Shown here one piece after another: positions 32,301-39,892 of a stretch of DNA of 64,000 nt. Origin of the DNA: Gemmobacter lutimaris (GTDB taxonomy: Bacteria > Pseudomonadota > Alphaproteobacteria > Rhodobacterales > Rhodobacteraceae); assembly GCF_003570715.1 (NCBI RefSeq), contig NZ_QXXQ01000005.1, positions 236,251 to 300,250 of the forward strand, written 5' to 3'. The notes below the pieces were generated by a model. It did not search any database, was not told the DNA's origin, and saw nothing but the letters and a program-made list of their open reading frames with translations. Positions within the stretch are counted from its first letter, which is position 1; every line of letters begins with the position of its first letter. Both the position numbers and the translations under genes were made by a program.

Positions 32301-34335
32301 CGTTGTAGACGCTGTTTTCGAAGCGCCCAATGTCGGTGGTAAGTGAGTTGAGCGAAGCCGCGAGTTGCGGCCCGAAGCGGTTCGCCATTTCACGAGTGAA
32401 CTTGAGCATGTTGCCTTCGGTGGCGAACAACTCGCCTTCTCGCATCATCTTGTCGAGTTCGCCCGTGGTCTTGCCGATGGCGTTCGCCAGGATCGAGAAC
32501 GCACCGGGAAGCCGGTTGCCCAACTGGCGCCGAACTTCTTCGGCAGAGAACTTACCCTTGGAGACAATCTGTTCCAGTGCGGTGAAGGTGCCGCCGAGTT
32601 GTTCGACGGACAGCTTGTTCACCCGCCCCGCCTCTGCCACGGAGATGAACATTTCGCGCACGCTTTCTTGCGCGAAACCGGCCTGTTGGGTTGCGATGGC
32701 GAACTTGCCGTATTGCTCGGCCAGAGTGGGGAAGGCGATGCCGAGGCGTTCGGCTTCGTTCCGCAGCCACAGCACTTCTTGCGCCACGCGCGCCGTGTCT
32801 TGCGCAAACACCGCGCCGAGGCGGGACTGAACGCTTTCGAGACTGCGGAAGGCGGTCACAGATTCCTTGACTTGCCCTATTGCGCTGTTGAAGCTGAGAT
32901 AGCCCGTCACCAGCCCGGAGATTTCAGCGGACAAGCGCGACGCAGCGCCCGCCGCCTCGCGCTTGGCCTGCGTCGCCCGGTTGATGGAATCCGTGTATTG
33001 GTTCGTCGCCCCGGCCGCATCGCGGGCCGATGAGGTGGACCGCAGACGGGCCGCGTTCAGCGCACCTTCCGCCGCCGCGCCGTTCCGGGCCGCCGTGGTG
33101 CTGGCATTGCCGCTTGCCGCCAGGTTGGCGGCGCTTCTTGCCGCTGCTGCGGCGGCGCGGTCTGCGGCGGCCTGCTGTTCAACGTAATTCTTCTTCGCTT
33201 CGCGGGCCGCAGCGATGATGCCCTTGAAGGCATTCACCTGCTCCGTGGCGTTGCCGCTCAGGGTCTTGAGCGCATTACCGAGCCTAGCGGCTTCCGACTC
33301 CAGCAGCTTCCATTCCTGCTTCGCGGCCTGCGCGGTGCGCTGCTGTTCTGCCACGGCTTCGGCGGTCTTCCGCATCGCCTCCGCGACTTTGGGTTGGGCG
33401 AAGCCGCCAGAGCCATTGCTGTATTTCCCCAGCGCCGCGACAACGCCTTGGTTGCGCTGAAGTTCGGCCGTGGCCTTTGCCGTGTCCCGCGCAAGGTCGA
33501 TCTGCTTCCCGCTCAGGGTGGCGGCACCAGCGCCAGCGGCCCGCAAATCGTTTTGCAGCGCGGCAAGGGCCGTGTTCTCCGCGCGAATGTCGGTTCGCAG
33601 CGACAGGGTGGCATTGCCGACTTTCGCAACCTCCGTTTCAAGACCTTGGTGGGCCTTCGCCGCAGCGTTCACCCGCTGGGTGACGGTCGTGATGGCGGTG
33701 TTGAGCGACTTCACTTCGGCCGTCAGGGCTTTGGACTCGTTCGCAACGCCTGCGGAATAGCCCGACTTGTCGGCCACGGCCTGCTTGTGAGCCGAACGCA
33801 GGAAAACCCCGGCCGAAGTTGCGGCCGGGCCGGAGTTCGGCGTCTTTGCCAGTGCGGCGTTATAGGAATCCACCGCAGCCTTTGCCGCTGCCACCTCGTC
33901 TTTGTGCCGCTTCGTCTCGGTGCGGATTTCGGCTTGCCGGGACTTCGCAGCAGCGAGACGCTGGTTCAGCGCGTCTTGGGCGTCCCGCATTTCCTTCAAC
34001 GCGGCGGCCGACTTTGCGGCCTCGTCGCGTAGCCTGTTGAACGACGTTTGGTTGTTCGACAGTTTGGCGGATAGCTTTTCCACGGCATCACCGGACGCCT
34101 TGATGTGGGTCGCAGCCTCGTTGAAAATCTTCAATTTGGCGGCATCGGTTTCCAGCTTGCGAATATCAGCCGAAATCCGGCCGATATTCTTGTCCGTATT
34201 ACCGATTGCCCGGAAGCCGTCGGCTGCCTTCTTGGCGTCAATCTCGATCTGTTTCAGGGCGTCAGAAATGGCCCGCGCCTGCTTCGACGCATCATCCTTG
34301 GCCCTGATCTTGATTTCAACGTCTCTGCGCGCCAT
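29332..34335 (-). CDS. Tape measure protein with lysozyme-like domain, 1667 aa
   Basis: Residues 1-460 are a long coiled coil rich in Ala, Lys and Glu. Residues about 470-640 match the tape_meas_nterm domain (LSFNSAIGQVKESVTAFRSLE, split SFNSAIGQVKES then FRSLESVQSRLG; RRQLGNRLPGAF). A hydrophobic part follows near 740-900. Residues about 1,165-1,290 contain a lysozyme-like segment (LAVMSFETGGTLDKW, then HIGLIQWG), which probably opens the wall during injection. By the known relation of about 0.15 nm per residue, a tail of roughly 250 nm is inferred. Confidence 0.93.
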   Translation of the reverse strand: MARRDVEIKIRAKDDASKQARAISDALKQIEIDAKKAADGFRAIGNTDKNIGRISADIRKLETDAAKLKIFNEAATHIKASGDAVEKLSAKLSNNQTSFNRLRDEAAKSAAALKEMRDAQDALNQRLAAAKSRQAEIRTETKRHKDEVAAAKAAVDSYNAALAKTPNSGPAATSAGVFLRSAHKQAVADKSGYSAGVANESKALTAEVKSLNTAITTVTQRVNAAAKAHQGLETEVAKVGNATLSLRTDIRAENTALAALQNDLRAAGAGAATLSGKQIDLARDTAKATAELQRNQGVVAALGKYSNGSGGFAQPKVAEAMRKTAEAVAEQQRTAQAAKQEWKLLESEAARLGNALKTLSGNATEQVNAFKGIIAAAREAKKNYVEQQAAADRAAAAAARSAANLAASGNASTTAARNGAAAEGALNAARLRSTSSARDAAGATNQYTDSINRATQAKREAAGAASRLSAEISGLVTGYLSFNSAIGQVKESVTAFRSLESVQSRLGAVFAQDTARVAQEVLWLRNEAERLGIAFPTLAEQYGKFAIATQQAGFAQESVREMFISVAEAGRVNKLSVEQLGGTFTALEQIVSKGKFSAEEVRRQLGNRLPGAFSILANAIGKTTGELDKMMREGELFATEGNMLKFTREMANRFGPQLAASLNSLTTDIGRFENSVYNARIEMAKGFIPALREALQNFNAFASSADGKDLFRGVGEAVGAFANALVIAVQHIDLIAQAAAGLFAVGLGKFFLAITARVQGGIAALGGFTAQMVAGVAAVGHMSRAQRILFFAVNNTIGRLDALRARLAATAATSRGMALGTRALVGGLTLLRGAAVITAGAMRALWAAIGGLPGLVITGIITAVGAWITSVDDASAAIEMHNNLLTETQEAYNSAKTEAEGLRKVAQSISLPRALENLDTQSAAWEAAMKRMRGALYVLDDAISNFNVGTLIGNSDKARLKADAKAVREITAAFTGGGVSLEKFTETLNQVYSRTDNDFLKKLITNLLSIADGGGEAGQSMAEIRTRMEEAGGIVIALGGTISDTVKELLGFKTATDEANAALEDTKKATNYTDAINALKEKIPGLTDEMERLKRVTELNAAALTALVAAAKSGDWSKIKEVFGLWGQGFATIPDPMATARMEAEYVAGRGSATGQELGELVQATNTVAKQLGVSARDLLAVMSFETGGTLDKWKSGPTTKWGQHIGLIQWGEPQRAQYGVTEGMSVGAQVAAVGKYLIDHGVKPGDALPQIYAAVLAGDARKVDASDKAAGGVVDNVTDAVKGDLFKGHIDRAEALQRVYAYAATEGEALHEKAVEAAKLAKDQAEATAKRLADGAFELDQQGRINAGKEREAAIQAAIRDAKAENPKIGAKELEQVRAQAAALWDAQNASKGRQDAEERVNQLYDLRQSLLEQQQMMREQGDMTGAARLGETLQGVNQQLREAITNAIAMWTAIGGPEADAAIAKLETQRMSLSAGNDKIIAFGLNAQQFEGAVSSFADGLTGAFMSFAESLANGEKGFKALGTAFLKFASDFLIQIGQMIIKQAILNALAGISGPIGTAASALGGKATSAAPAWSGKAFVYHEGGIAGFKPGEIPAKLKRGEEILTEDNPRHIANVGAAQSNMSILNVFDTDSAAQAILSAPSADKLFVNKIRMLAPQIKKALV

Positions 34336-34717
34336 GACGGCCCTTCTCCTTCCGAACCAGATCGCCCATGTCGATCTTCGAAGACCCAGGGTCGTCTTCG
34401 CCGCTCAACTGTTTGACGAGTGACGAGAAATGCTTGACCGCAGCTTTCCCGCCGTCTTTCCCGAAGGCCGCGACGGCTGTGGTTATCGCGGCCTGCATCA
34501 GTATCGCGTCGCTGGCCCGGTCACGATCCAGCCGCTCGACGCAAATCCCGGCTTCCTCGTAGACCATGGACACGGGGTAATCCGGGGCTGCGGCATGGCC
34601 TTGGCTGACCAAGAGGCTGACGTTACGCCGCAAGTCCCAAATCCAATGGGCCAGCGTCTCGGGGCGCTTCAGCCCTGGCCCACGCCCTTCATTACGCTGA
34701 GGGCCAGAGCGATCAGC
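34316..34717 (-). CDS. T part of the gpGT-like chaperone, made by -1 frameshift
   Basis: This frame has only a weak internal TTG start (34,633) but is open back through the slippery site at 34,717-34,723. A -1 shift there gives a fusion of 131 residues of the upstream protein plus 133 residues from this frame (264 aa in total). The added part includes LKRPETLAHWIWDLRRNVSL and a helical end. Siphoviruses make such G and GT proteins to chaperone the tape measure. It ends inside the tape-measure start region. Confidence 0.8.
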   Translation of the reverse strand, partial: ADRSGPQRNEGRGPGLKRPETLAHWIWDLRRNVSLLVSQGHAAAPDYPVSMVYEEAGICVERLDRDRASDAILMQAAITTAVAAFGKDGGKAAVKHFSSLVKQLSGEDDPGSSKIDMGDLVRKEKGRHGAQRR

Positions 34718-35109
34718 TTTTTTGGGTCGAACCCCGCGTTGAACGTGAGTTCACCGATCTTTTCGAGGCAGGCCATTTGCGTGCCGGTCGGCATCGCCAT
34801 GATCACATCCATCGGCGTTGGGCGCCCCTCGGCTTCCTCGTATTCCGAATAGGCGTCGGTCGCGGTGGCGATGATCTGGGCAACGATGACCGGGGCACTT
34901 TTCAGCAGGCTGACCCCGATACCGCTCACCTCGATTTCGCTGATCGAATCCGGTTCGCGGCCCCGGAACTGCTCGAACAGCAGGTCCATTGCCTCGGCGT
35001 TGATCTGCATCAGATCGGTCATGTCGTTCAGCGAGAGGCCGCGAACGGTGGCAACAACGTCGCCACCGTCAATGACCTCGGCGCGCTTCAGGGTGTATTT
35101 CAGCGCCAT
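34669..35109 (-). CDS. Tail assembly chaperone (gpG-like), 146 aa
   Basis: A typical small acidic chaperone upstream of the tape measure: beta front (MALKYTLKRAEVIDGGDVVA), then a helical body (DLMQINAEAMDLLFEQF, PVIVAQIIATATDAYSEYEEAEG) and GELTFNAGFDPKKLI at the slippery codons. The normal product ends SVMKGVGQG; a fraction would shift at Lys-Lys to make the longer GT form. It follows the tail tube gene by 15 bases. Confidence 0.85.
   Translation of the reverse strand: MALKYTLKRAEVIDGGDVVATVRGLSLNDMTDLMQINAEAMDLLFEQFRGREPDSISEIEVSGIGVSLLKSAPVIVAQIIATATDAYSEYEEAEGRPTPMDVIMAMPTGTQMACLEKIGELTFNAGFDPKKLIALALSVMKGVGQG
34675..34723 (-). promoter_or_regulatory. Programmed -1 ribosomal frameshift site
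   Basis: On the minus strand the heptamer A AAA AAG (34,723-34,717) is in the correct frame of the upstream gene. Nine bases later CTGGCCC (34,707-34,701) can pair with GGGCCAG (34,681-34,675) to form a 7-bp stem with a 19-base loop, well placed to stimulate slipping. Confidence 0.85.
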
Positions 35110-35124
35110 GTCATTTCCCCCGCG

Positions 35125-35937
35125 TTACGCCGTGACGGCCCGGCCGTCGGCGTAGAGGGCTTCACCGCTATCCGGCTTCAGCACCTCGACGGTGAACGGG
35201 ATTTGCTGCCATTCGTCGGACTTCAGGGCGTAATCGCCATTGGGCGACAGGGAGACGGACGGCAGGAAGTAGTCGATATTGTCGCCTGTGGGGTTGAATG
35301 CGACGAAACGCAGGGCGCCTTCGATGGGCGAGGAACCCGAGATGATCCGCGTGCGGGTCGATGCCGCCACGGTGAACGTCACTTCGATGGAGTCGCCCGC
35401 AGCCAGTGCGCCGCCTTCCAGGATTTCGATGCGGCCCAGAGCGGTATTCAGAACGTAATCCGTGCCAGCGGCGAGGGCGATGTTGCTGGGCAGCGCCACC
35501 TTCTCGACAACGAAGGTGGTGTCGGGCGGGCCTGCGACGCCAGGATAGATGACTTCCCGCGCGCCCGAGGGGTTCAGGGCGGTCATGCCAAGCTGGTAGA
35601 ACATGCCCGGCTCCACCCCGTCGAACGTCTCGGTGGTGGTGGCCTGCGCCACGGTGAGCGCGTCGGTCGAACCGAAAAAGAACAGCGCGACGTTCTGGGG
35701 TTCCACGTTGTCGGTCACGAGCGAACCCGAACGGGTGATCTGAAGGATCACGCTGCGGTCCTTTTCGCGGATGCCACGGTCGGACGAGAAATGCTCCAAG
35801 TTCTCCGACTCGAACGTCAGGTTGAACTCGGGGGTATTGCCCAGATAGCGTTCGCCGCCCAGGGCCTTGGTGACGGGATCGCGTCGGGCGAAGTAAATCT
35901 CGCCACGGCCGAGGGTATAGTTGTTCGTGATCGGCAT
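35125..35937 (-). CDS. Major tail tube protein, 270 aa
   Basis: N-terminal NNYTLGRGEIYFARRDPVT, then LGNTPEFNLTFESENLEHF, is a hallmark of lambda-V-like tail tube proteins (T-x-G-E-I-Y-F and LGNTPxFxxxxExE). The body is beta-rich, and the C-terminus FLPSVSLSPNGDYALK continues the fold. It has its own upstream control region with operator sites 9 and 10, fitting the high expression needed for a tube protein. Confidence 0.9.
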   Translation of the reverse strand: MPITNNYTLGRGEIYFARRDPVTKALGGERYLGNTPEFNLTFESENLEHFSSDRGIREKDRSVILQITRSGSLVTDNVEPQNVALFFFGSTDALTVAQATTTETFDGVEPGMFYQLGMTALNPSGAREVIYPGVAGPPDTTFVVEKVALPSNIALAAGTDYVLNTALGRIEILEGGALAAGDSIEVTFTVAASTRTRIISGSSPIEGALRFVAFNPTGDNIDYFLPSVSLSPNGDYALKSDEWQQIPFTVEVLKPDSGEALYADGRAVTA

Positions 35938-35958
35938 TTTACGGTTCCTTCCGCGTGA

Positions 35959-35973
35959 TCAACAAAAGGGTGA
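35959..35973. promoter_or_regulatory. Operator site 9 (one mismatch)
   Basis: TCAAC-AAAAG-GGTGA, 22 bases upstream of the tail tube start on the minus strand, adjacent to its ribosome site region (GGAAGGAA). Confidence 0.6.
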
Positions 35974-36014
35974 ACATTGGTGCAAGCCAATGCTGGGCCT
36001 AGCGGCCTACGCAT

Positions 36015-36043
36015 TTCCTAATCCACATTTAGTTGATTGGCAA
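36015..36043 (-). promoter_or_regulatory. Promoter-like element with operator site 10
   Basis: Minus strand TTGCCA (36,043-36,038), 17-bp spacer, TAGGAA (36,020-36,015). The spacer contains the dyad variant TCCAC-ATTTA-GTTGA (36,022-36,036 on the plus strand, one mismatch). It would start transcription toward the tail tube gene. The -10 is poor. Confidence 0.5.
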
Positions 36044-36044
36044 T

Positions 36045-36584
36045 TTAACCGAAAGGATTTGCCATGTCCTCAACTATTTTAATGTCGAGGATCAGATAAA
36101 AGACGCCATAGTTCGATACTTCCTCGGTCGGCCTGACGACCGGCGCACCGATTCGCATTTCCAAGAGCCGCCCGCCCATGCCAAGAATATCCGGCGCGCC
36201 CGGCCTGCGGGTCTGCGTTTTTGCCAATTCGAGGGCCAAGGCACGTTGCACATCGGCGGCGAGAACATAGGCCCAATCGCACGGCTCATTGTCACGATCA
36301 TTCTTGGCCCAACCTTGGATCAATACTTCCCATTGCGAATCCCGGTTGTGGTTGTCCGGGGCGCGGCGTTTCCCATTGTCGTGGGCCACTGGCGGTTCAA
36401 CCAACGACACCAATGTGCCCGGATCATCGTCGCCAATGAACAGGCGGCCGCGCACAACGCGCTTGGTTCCATCGGCTTCGGTGGACAGGTCCATCTGATA
36501 GCCGTTTGCCGGGGTGATGGTTTTCAAAACCTCAGTCAAAGCCGTGAGGATTTTGAGTCTGAACGGGGGATTTATTGCGGGCAT
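36045..36584 (-). CDS. Tail terminator protein (gpU-like), 179 aa
   Basis: Between the tail-completion gene and the tail tube gene, the standard place for a tail terminator. It contains PPFRLKILTALTEVLKTI at the front, a Glu/Asp-rich beta core, and EDMANPFG at the end. No sequence motif is decisive; the call rests on length, beta/alpha layout and order. It would cap the tube and join it to the head. Confidence 0.7.
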   Translation of the reverse strand: MPAINPPFRLKILTALTEVLKTITPANGYQMDLSTEADGTKRVVRGRLFIGDDDPGTLVSLVEPPVAHDNGKRRAPDNHNRDSQWEVLIQGWAKNDRDNEPCDWAYVLAADVQRALALELAKTQTRRPGAPDILGMGGRLLEMRIGAPVVRPTEEVSNYGVFYLILDIKIVEDMANPFG

Positions 36585-36585
36585 T

Positions 36586-37209
36586 TCAAATCTCCATTTG
36601 TCGCCAGAACTCGGCTTCCAACATTGCGGCTACGCGCGGGCTAATATCTGTCGCAACGCCGCCTGCGTTTTTTTCGGAGTGCAGGACTTGGGCGACCGAC
36701 GGCCCGTAAAGCAACCATAGATTATTGCCCAACCGCGTTGGTTTATAGCCCGGAGGCGCCTTTCCGTTCTTCGTTCTTACGGCAAGGCCAAGGTTTGATT
36801 TCGCGTCCAGGTCGGCGTTACCGGCCCGTAGCCTGATCAGAAACGCGCCCTTCATAAGCCGCACTGATCCGGGGGCCACTTCGACATGAACCCCGGCCTT
36901 CTTGCGGCCAGCGGTATAGCTTTCCTTGGCAAAACGGGACAACGAGGTGTTGCGCGACCTCGCGCTAATCGTCGCTTCGAGATTGCTTCGGGTGGCATAG
37001 CGGCTGATTTCCAGGCGGCCATTGCGGGGCGCGACGTAATCCTTCGGGAAATTCACGCTGCGCAGAACTTCGTCGGCCGCCAGTTTCCGGCCGCGCCGGG
37101 TCGCGTCGTTCACCGCGCGGCGCGCCGACTCCGCGATCTTGGCAGGAAGTTCGTCAATGGACTGGATCGCTTCCAGTCCTTCGACAACGAGAATGAAGTT
37201 CTCGGCCAT
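36586..37209 (-). CDS. Minor tail completion protein (gpZ-like), 207 aa
   Basis: Strongly basic helical front (SARRAVNDATRRGRKLAADEVL), then LRSVNFPKDYVAPRNGRLEI, a segment typical of phage minor tail Z (PF06763) proteins, and a C-terminal part with SEKNAGGVATDISP and EFWRQMEI. Z-like proteins complete the tail end that joins the head. Its stop almost touches the next start. Confidence 0.83.
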   Translation of the reverse strand: MAENFILVVEGLEAIQSIDELPAKIAESARRAVNDATRRGRKLAADEVLRSVNFPKDYVAPRNGRLEISRYATRSNLEATISARSRNTSLSRFAKESYTAGRKKAGVHVEVAPGSVRLMKGAFLIRLRAGNADLDAKSNLGLAVRTKNGKAPPGYKPTRLGNNLWLLYGPSVAQVLHSEKNAGGVATDISPRVAAMLEAEFWRQMEI

Positions 37210-37221
37210 GGCGCCCCCGGA

Positions 37222-37614
37222 TCACAGGACAGCGGGCACCGGCAGGCCCGCGCTGTATTCCTGATCCAGCGGCGTCACGGCCCAGGTTTGGGTCAGGTCG
37301 TCGCGCGGCTCGGAATTGTCGAGTTCATAGGCTTCACCGGCTTCCACCGAGACGATGCCGCCACGGCGCAACACCACGGCCAGCGCCTCAAGTTCTTCGA
37401 TGAGGAACACCAGGCGCGGGATGGGAACGCGACGCTCGACCATGCTTCCGCTTTTCGTGGGGGTGTCCATGCCGGTGGGGTCAATAGTCTGGTGGATGCG
37501 AACCGTCAGAGCCACCGGCACCGCGTTGGGGTTCGCCAAATAGAGCGCCGCGACCTTGGCACGCTCGTGCAGGTCGCGGCGGGCTTTCCGCTGAATTTGG
37601 CGGATCGAGCGCAT
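37222..37614 (-). CDS. Head-tail connector-region protein, 130 aa
   Basis: Its ATG overlaps the preceding stop. It starts basic (RSIRQIQRKARRDLHERAK) and then is beta-rich (VPVALTVRIHQTID, RRVPIPRLVFLIEELEALAV). It occupies the slot between capsid-associated genes and gpZ, where lambda carries FII-type connector proteins. No motif proves it; a connector or stopper role is inferred from order. Confidence 0.65.
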   Translation of the reverse strand: MRSIRQIQRKARRDLHERAKVAALYLANPNAVPVALTVRIHQTIDPTGMDTPTKSGSMVERRVPIPRLVFLIEELEALAVVLRRGGIVSVEAGEAYELDNSEPRDDLTQTWAVTPLDQEYSAGLPVPAVL

Positions 37615-37841
37615 CAGGTGTCTTTTACCTTCGTCGCCGGGGCCGCTGCCACGCTTTCTACCTTCGGCGCCGGGGCAGCCGCCGCAAGTTCATCGGCGCG
37701 CGGTTGGCGGGCCGCGCCCAAGGCGTCGAACTGGCGCGCTTCAGCGGGCTTGCATTCGAAGCAGGTGCCGGGCGCAATCTGAACTTCTTTGCCATCGGTG
37801 CCGCGCGTCAGGATGGTGGTGATCGCAATCATCTTCGCCAT
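37614..37841 (-). CDS. Small head protein, 75 aa
   Basis: ATG 37,841 follows GAGGTGA at good spacing; a GTG three codons earlier is less likely. Residues 1-45 form a short beta domain (MIAITTILTRGTDGKEVQIAPG then FECKPAEARQFDALGAARQ, shown split), and the rest is an Ala/Pro/Val linker-like tail. It shares its Ala/Pro/Lys tail style with the protein upstream at 37,852, which suggests a pair derived by duplication or with a common partner. Confidence 0.65.
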   Translation of the reverse strand: MAKMIAITTILTRGTDGKEVQIAPGTCFECKPAEARQFDALGAARQPRADELAAAAPAPKVESVAAAPATKVKDT

Positions 37842-37851
37842 TGGGTTCACC

Positions 37852-38211
37852 TCAGATCGTCAGATCGCCGTCGCCCTTCGCCGGGGTAGCGGCGGGCGCT
37901 TTGGCTTGGGTCGCGGCTTTCGCTTGCACCGGAGCGGCAGCGGCGGGCGCTTTGGCCTGCGGCACAGGTTTCGCTTGCGCCGGGGCGGGTTCAGCCAATT
38001 CCGGGTCCGACTCGGGTTCGGCCCGGCCGAAGTATTTGCCGCGAAGCTGGGCAATCTTGGCTTCTTCGTCGGTCGCTTCGCGCACCGCGCCGAGCGAGAT
38101 GGCGCGCTTCACGTCGATGTGGTCCGGGGCTGCGAATACCGCGCCGGGTTCAACGGTGGACGGCGAATGCTTGCGGCCGAGCGCAACAGCCGTCAGGGCG
38201 ATGAGGTTCAT
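37852..38211 (-). CDS. Head-associated protein with Ala/Pro/Lys tail, 119 aa
   Basis: ATG 38,211 has GGGAA at normal distance; an in-frame ATG at 38,235 lies inside operator site 11. Residues 1-60 are a small beta domain (MNLIALTAVALGRKHSPSTV then GAVFAAPDHIDVKRAISLG), and residues 65-119 are a low-complexity tail of Ala, Pro, Lys and Gln (AKPVPQAKAPAAAAPVQAKA). It resembles lambda FI-like genes in position (after capsid E), acting in packaging or assembly; function is inferred. Confidence 0.65.
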   Translation of the reverse strand: MNLIALTAVALGRKHSPSTVEPGAVFAAPDHIDVKRAISLGAVREATDEEAKIAQLRGKYFGRAEPESDPELAEPAPAQAKPVPQAKAPAAAAPVQAKAATQAKAPAATPAKGDGDLTI

Positions 38212-38228
38212 GGTCAGGTTCCCTTTTT

Positions 38229-38268
38229 GCAACATTTTGTTGAACGGCGGCCCGTGAACCGCCGTTCA
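38229..38268 (-). promoter_or_regulatory. Operator site 11 next to a 10-bp hairpin
   Basis: Dyad variant GCAAC-ATTTT-GTTGA at 38,229-38,243 (one mismatch), overlapping by three bases a perfect 10-bp stem, TGAACGGCGG and CCGCCGTTCA with an 8-base loop (38,241-38,268). It lies 14-40 bases after the major capsid stop. No T-run follows on the minus strand, so the hairpin is more likely a processing or attenuation element than a full terminator. Confidence 0.6.
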
Positions 38269-38281
38269 GAAAGGCCGTGGA

Positions 38282-39376
38282 TCAGGCCAGCACGCGGGCC
38301 TTGAACTGCCGGTTCGGCTTGGTGTTGATCGGCAGGAAGCTGGCCTGCGCCATCAGGTGCCGTTCACCGGGGTCTTCGGTTTCCCACATCTTGACGAAGA
38401 CTTCCTCGGCCACCATCCCGGCCTCGATTGCCTTGGTGTCATAGATCGGCCCGGTCGCAACGATGCCCTGCGAACCCGGCGCGACAAGGAGGATGTCCTT
38501 CTCGTTGAACAAGTCCACGCGGGCCTTGCCGCCGCCGACGGTCGGAATGTCCACCGTGTCCTTGTAGGTCCAGACCTTCAGGCCAGAGTCCAGTTGGCCG
38601 ATGTATTGCATCGGCTGGTGGATGCGCTGGATGCCACGGTTGATCGACACATCTTCACCGCCGCGATAGCGGGTGTCGAGCATGTCCTTCACCTGGTTGT
38701 TCTTGCGGAACAGCGGCGCGACCTTGGCGCCGACGATCAGGTCAGAACCCGAACCGCCGCCATCCGCCAGATACATGATGTTCAGCCATTCTTCCAGGTC
38801 ATCCAGGATCGGCGTCGCCGGGTCATCCCAGAAGTCGGCCAGCAGCGTGACGTTCTGGTTCGCGGCACGGCCGAAGTTCAGCAGGACGCTGGGGTTGGCC
38901 GCGCCCTGATCCCGCTCGTAGTCGATCTGCACCGAGGCGTCGATGAAGGCCCGTGCCGCCATCCAGGCTTTCCGCATGTGGATCATGCGGCGGAACCGAC
39001 GGTCCAGTTCAGCGACACGCGCGTCAAAGCGTTCTTGCAGCGAGGGCGGTTCGCCACCGTTGCGGAAGATTTCGGACGGCTTCAGGTTGCGCGCGTCCTC
39101 GGGCCGCACCACGCCTTTCGGCTTGATGTAGGGCAGGCGGAACGCTTCGACGCTTTCCGCTTCGCTGTAGCTGATCGGGCGGCCCTGTTCATAGGGCAGC
39201 ACGAACGGCGCCAAGAAGCGGTCGGCTTCTTCCAGATCACCGAAGCGGATTTCGCCGTCCTCGGCATACGGCCCGGCGGTGAAATAGGTGTCGAGGAAGT
39301 GCGACGGCACGTCGTCCATGCGGTCATCGCGCCGGAGTTCGTAAAGGTCGTTGGGGGTCCAGAGTTCAATCGGCAT
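38282..39376 (-). CDS. Major capsid protein (lambda E-like), 364 aa
   Basis: Matches the phage capsid E family: front IELWTPNDLYELRRDDRMDD, then FLDTYFTAGPYAEDGEIRFG, a hallmark region, and a central YERDQGAANPSVLLNFGRA, shown in part. It forms the icosahedral shell. It follows the decoration protein and the protease/scaffold gene, the usual lambda order. The stop is followed by the hairpin and operator at 38,229. Confidence 0.92.
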   Translation of the reverse strand: MPIELWTPNDLYELRRDDRMDDVPSHFLDTYFTAGPYAEDGEIRFGDLEEADRFLAPFVLPYEQGRPISYSEAESVEAFRLPYIKPKGVVRPEDARNLKPSEIFRNGGEPPSLQERFDARVAELDRRFRRMIHMRKAWMAARAFIDASVQIDYERDQGAANPSVLLNFGRAANQNVTLLADFWDDPATPILDDLEEWLNIMYLADGGGSGSDLIVGAKVAPLFRKNNQVKDMLDTRYRGGEDVSINRGIQRIHQPMQYIGQLDSGLKVWTYKDTVDIPTVGGGKARVDLFNEKDILLVAPGSQGIVATGPIYDTKAIEAGMVAEEVFVKMWETEDPGERHLMAQASFLPINTKPNRQFKARVLA

Positions 39377-39406
39377 TGGGGAGTTCCTTGCGCTGGGTCG
39401 ATACGC

Positions 39407-39859
39407 TTACGGGTTAGCGACGGTTGCGCCGCGATACCGCACGCGGACCACGATGTTGGTGGGGGTCGGGGCGCCGTTGAACGCGGCCAGCTTCTTGGCA
39501 TCCGTGTCGAACGACGCGGGCCAGTTGAGCATGTCCAGCGCGACGGACGCCGCGATGAGGACCGGCCCGCCCAGAAGCGGCGTAGCGCCAACGGTGATCG
39601 GGGCCAAGGTGATGCCGATGGCCTGAATGTCATCCGCCGGATCGACGGAGCCGGTCAGGGCGGGAACCAGATTGCCCGAGGCATCTTCACCCACCGGGGT
39701 GTAGGCTGCGATGGTCTGACTGGCCGCGAACTGCCGGTCCACGGTCACGACGTGGGGCGTATCCCCGGCAATCAGACCTTCCGGCGTCGGGCTGATGGTG
39801 TCGCTCCACTGGCCGGGCACACCGGCTTGATGGGCGAGATGGGGGGCGGTGATGGGCAT
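39407..39859 (-). CDS. Head decoration protein (gpD-like), 150 aa
   Basis: It has the HDPD-like pattern: an early SDTISPTPEGLIAGDTPHVV region with the GD-x-P-x-V-T motif typical of lambda gpD-like proteins, then a beta barrel (ASQTIAAYTPVGEDASGNLV, GPVLIAASVALDML). It would stabilise the expanded capsid at threefold sites. It lies between protease/scaffold and capsid genes. Confidence 0.85.
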   Translation of the reverse strand: MPITAPHLAHQAGVPGQWSDTISPTPEGLIAGDTPHVVTVDRQFAASQTIAAYTPVGEDASGNLVPALTGSVDPADDIQAIGITLAPITVGATPLLGGPVLIAASVALDMLNWPASFDTDAKKLAAFNGAPTPTNIVVRVRYRGATVANP

Positions 39860-39892
39860 GTTCTGCGCCTTTCCTTTGCTGGTGTGGGGGCC

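Noticed and set aside
34669..34674. Frameshift at the GGC-TGA end of the G-like gene instead of upstream
   Set aside because: Possible by a single-tRNA slip, but the in-frame A AAA AAG with a downstream stem 45 bases earlier is a much better signal.
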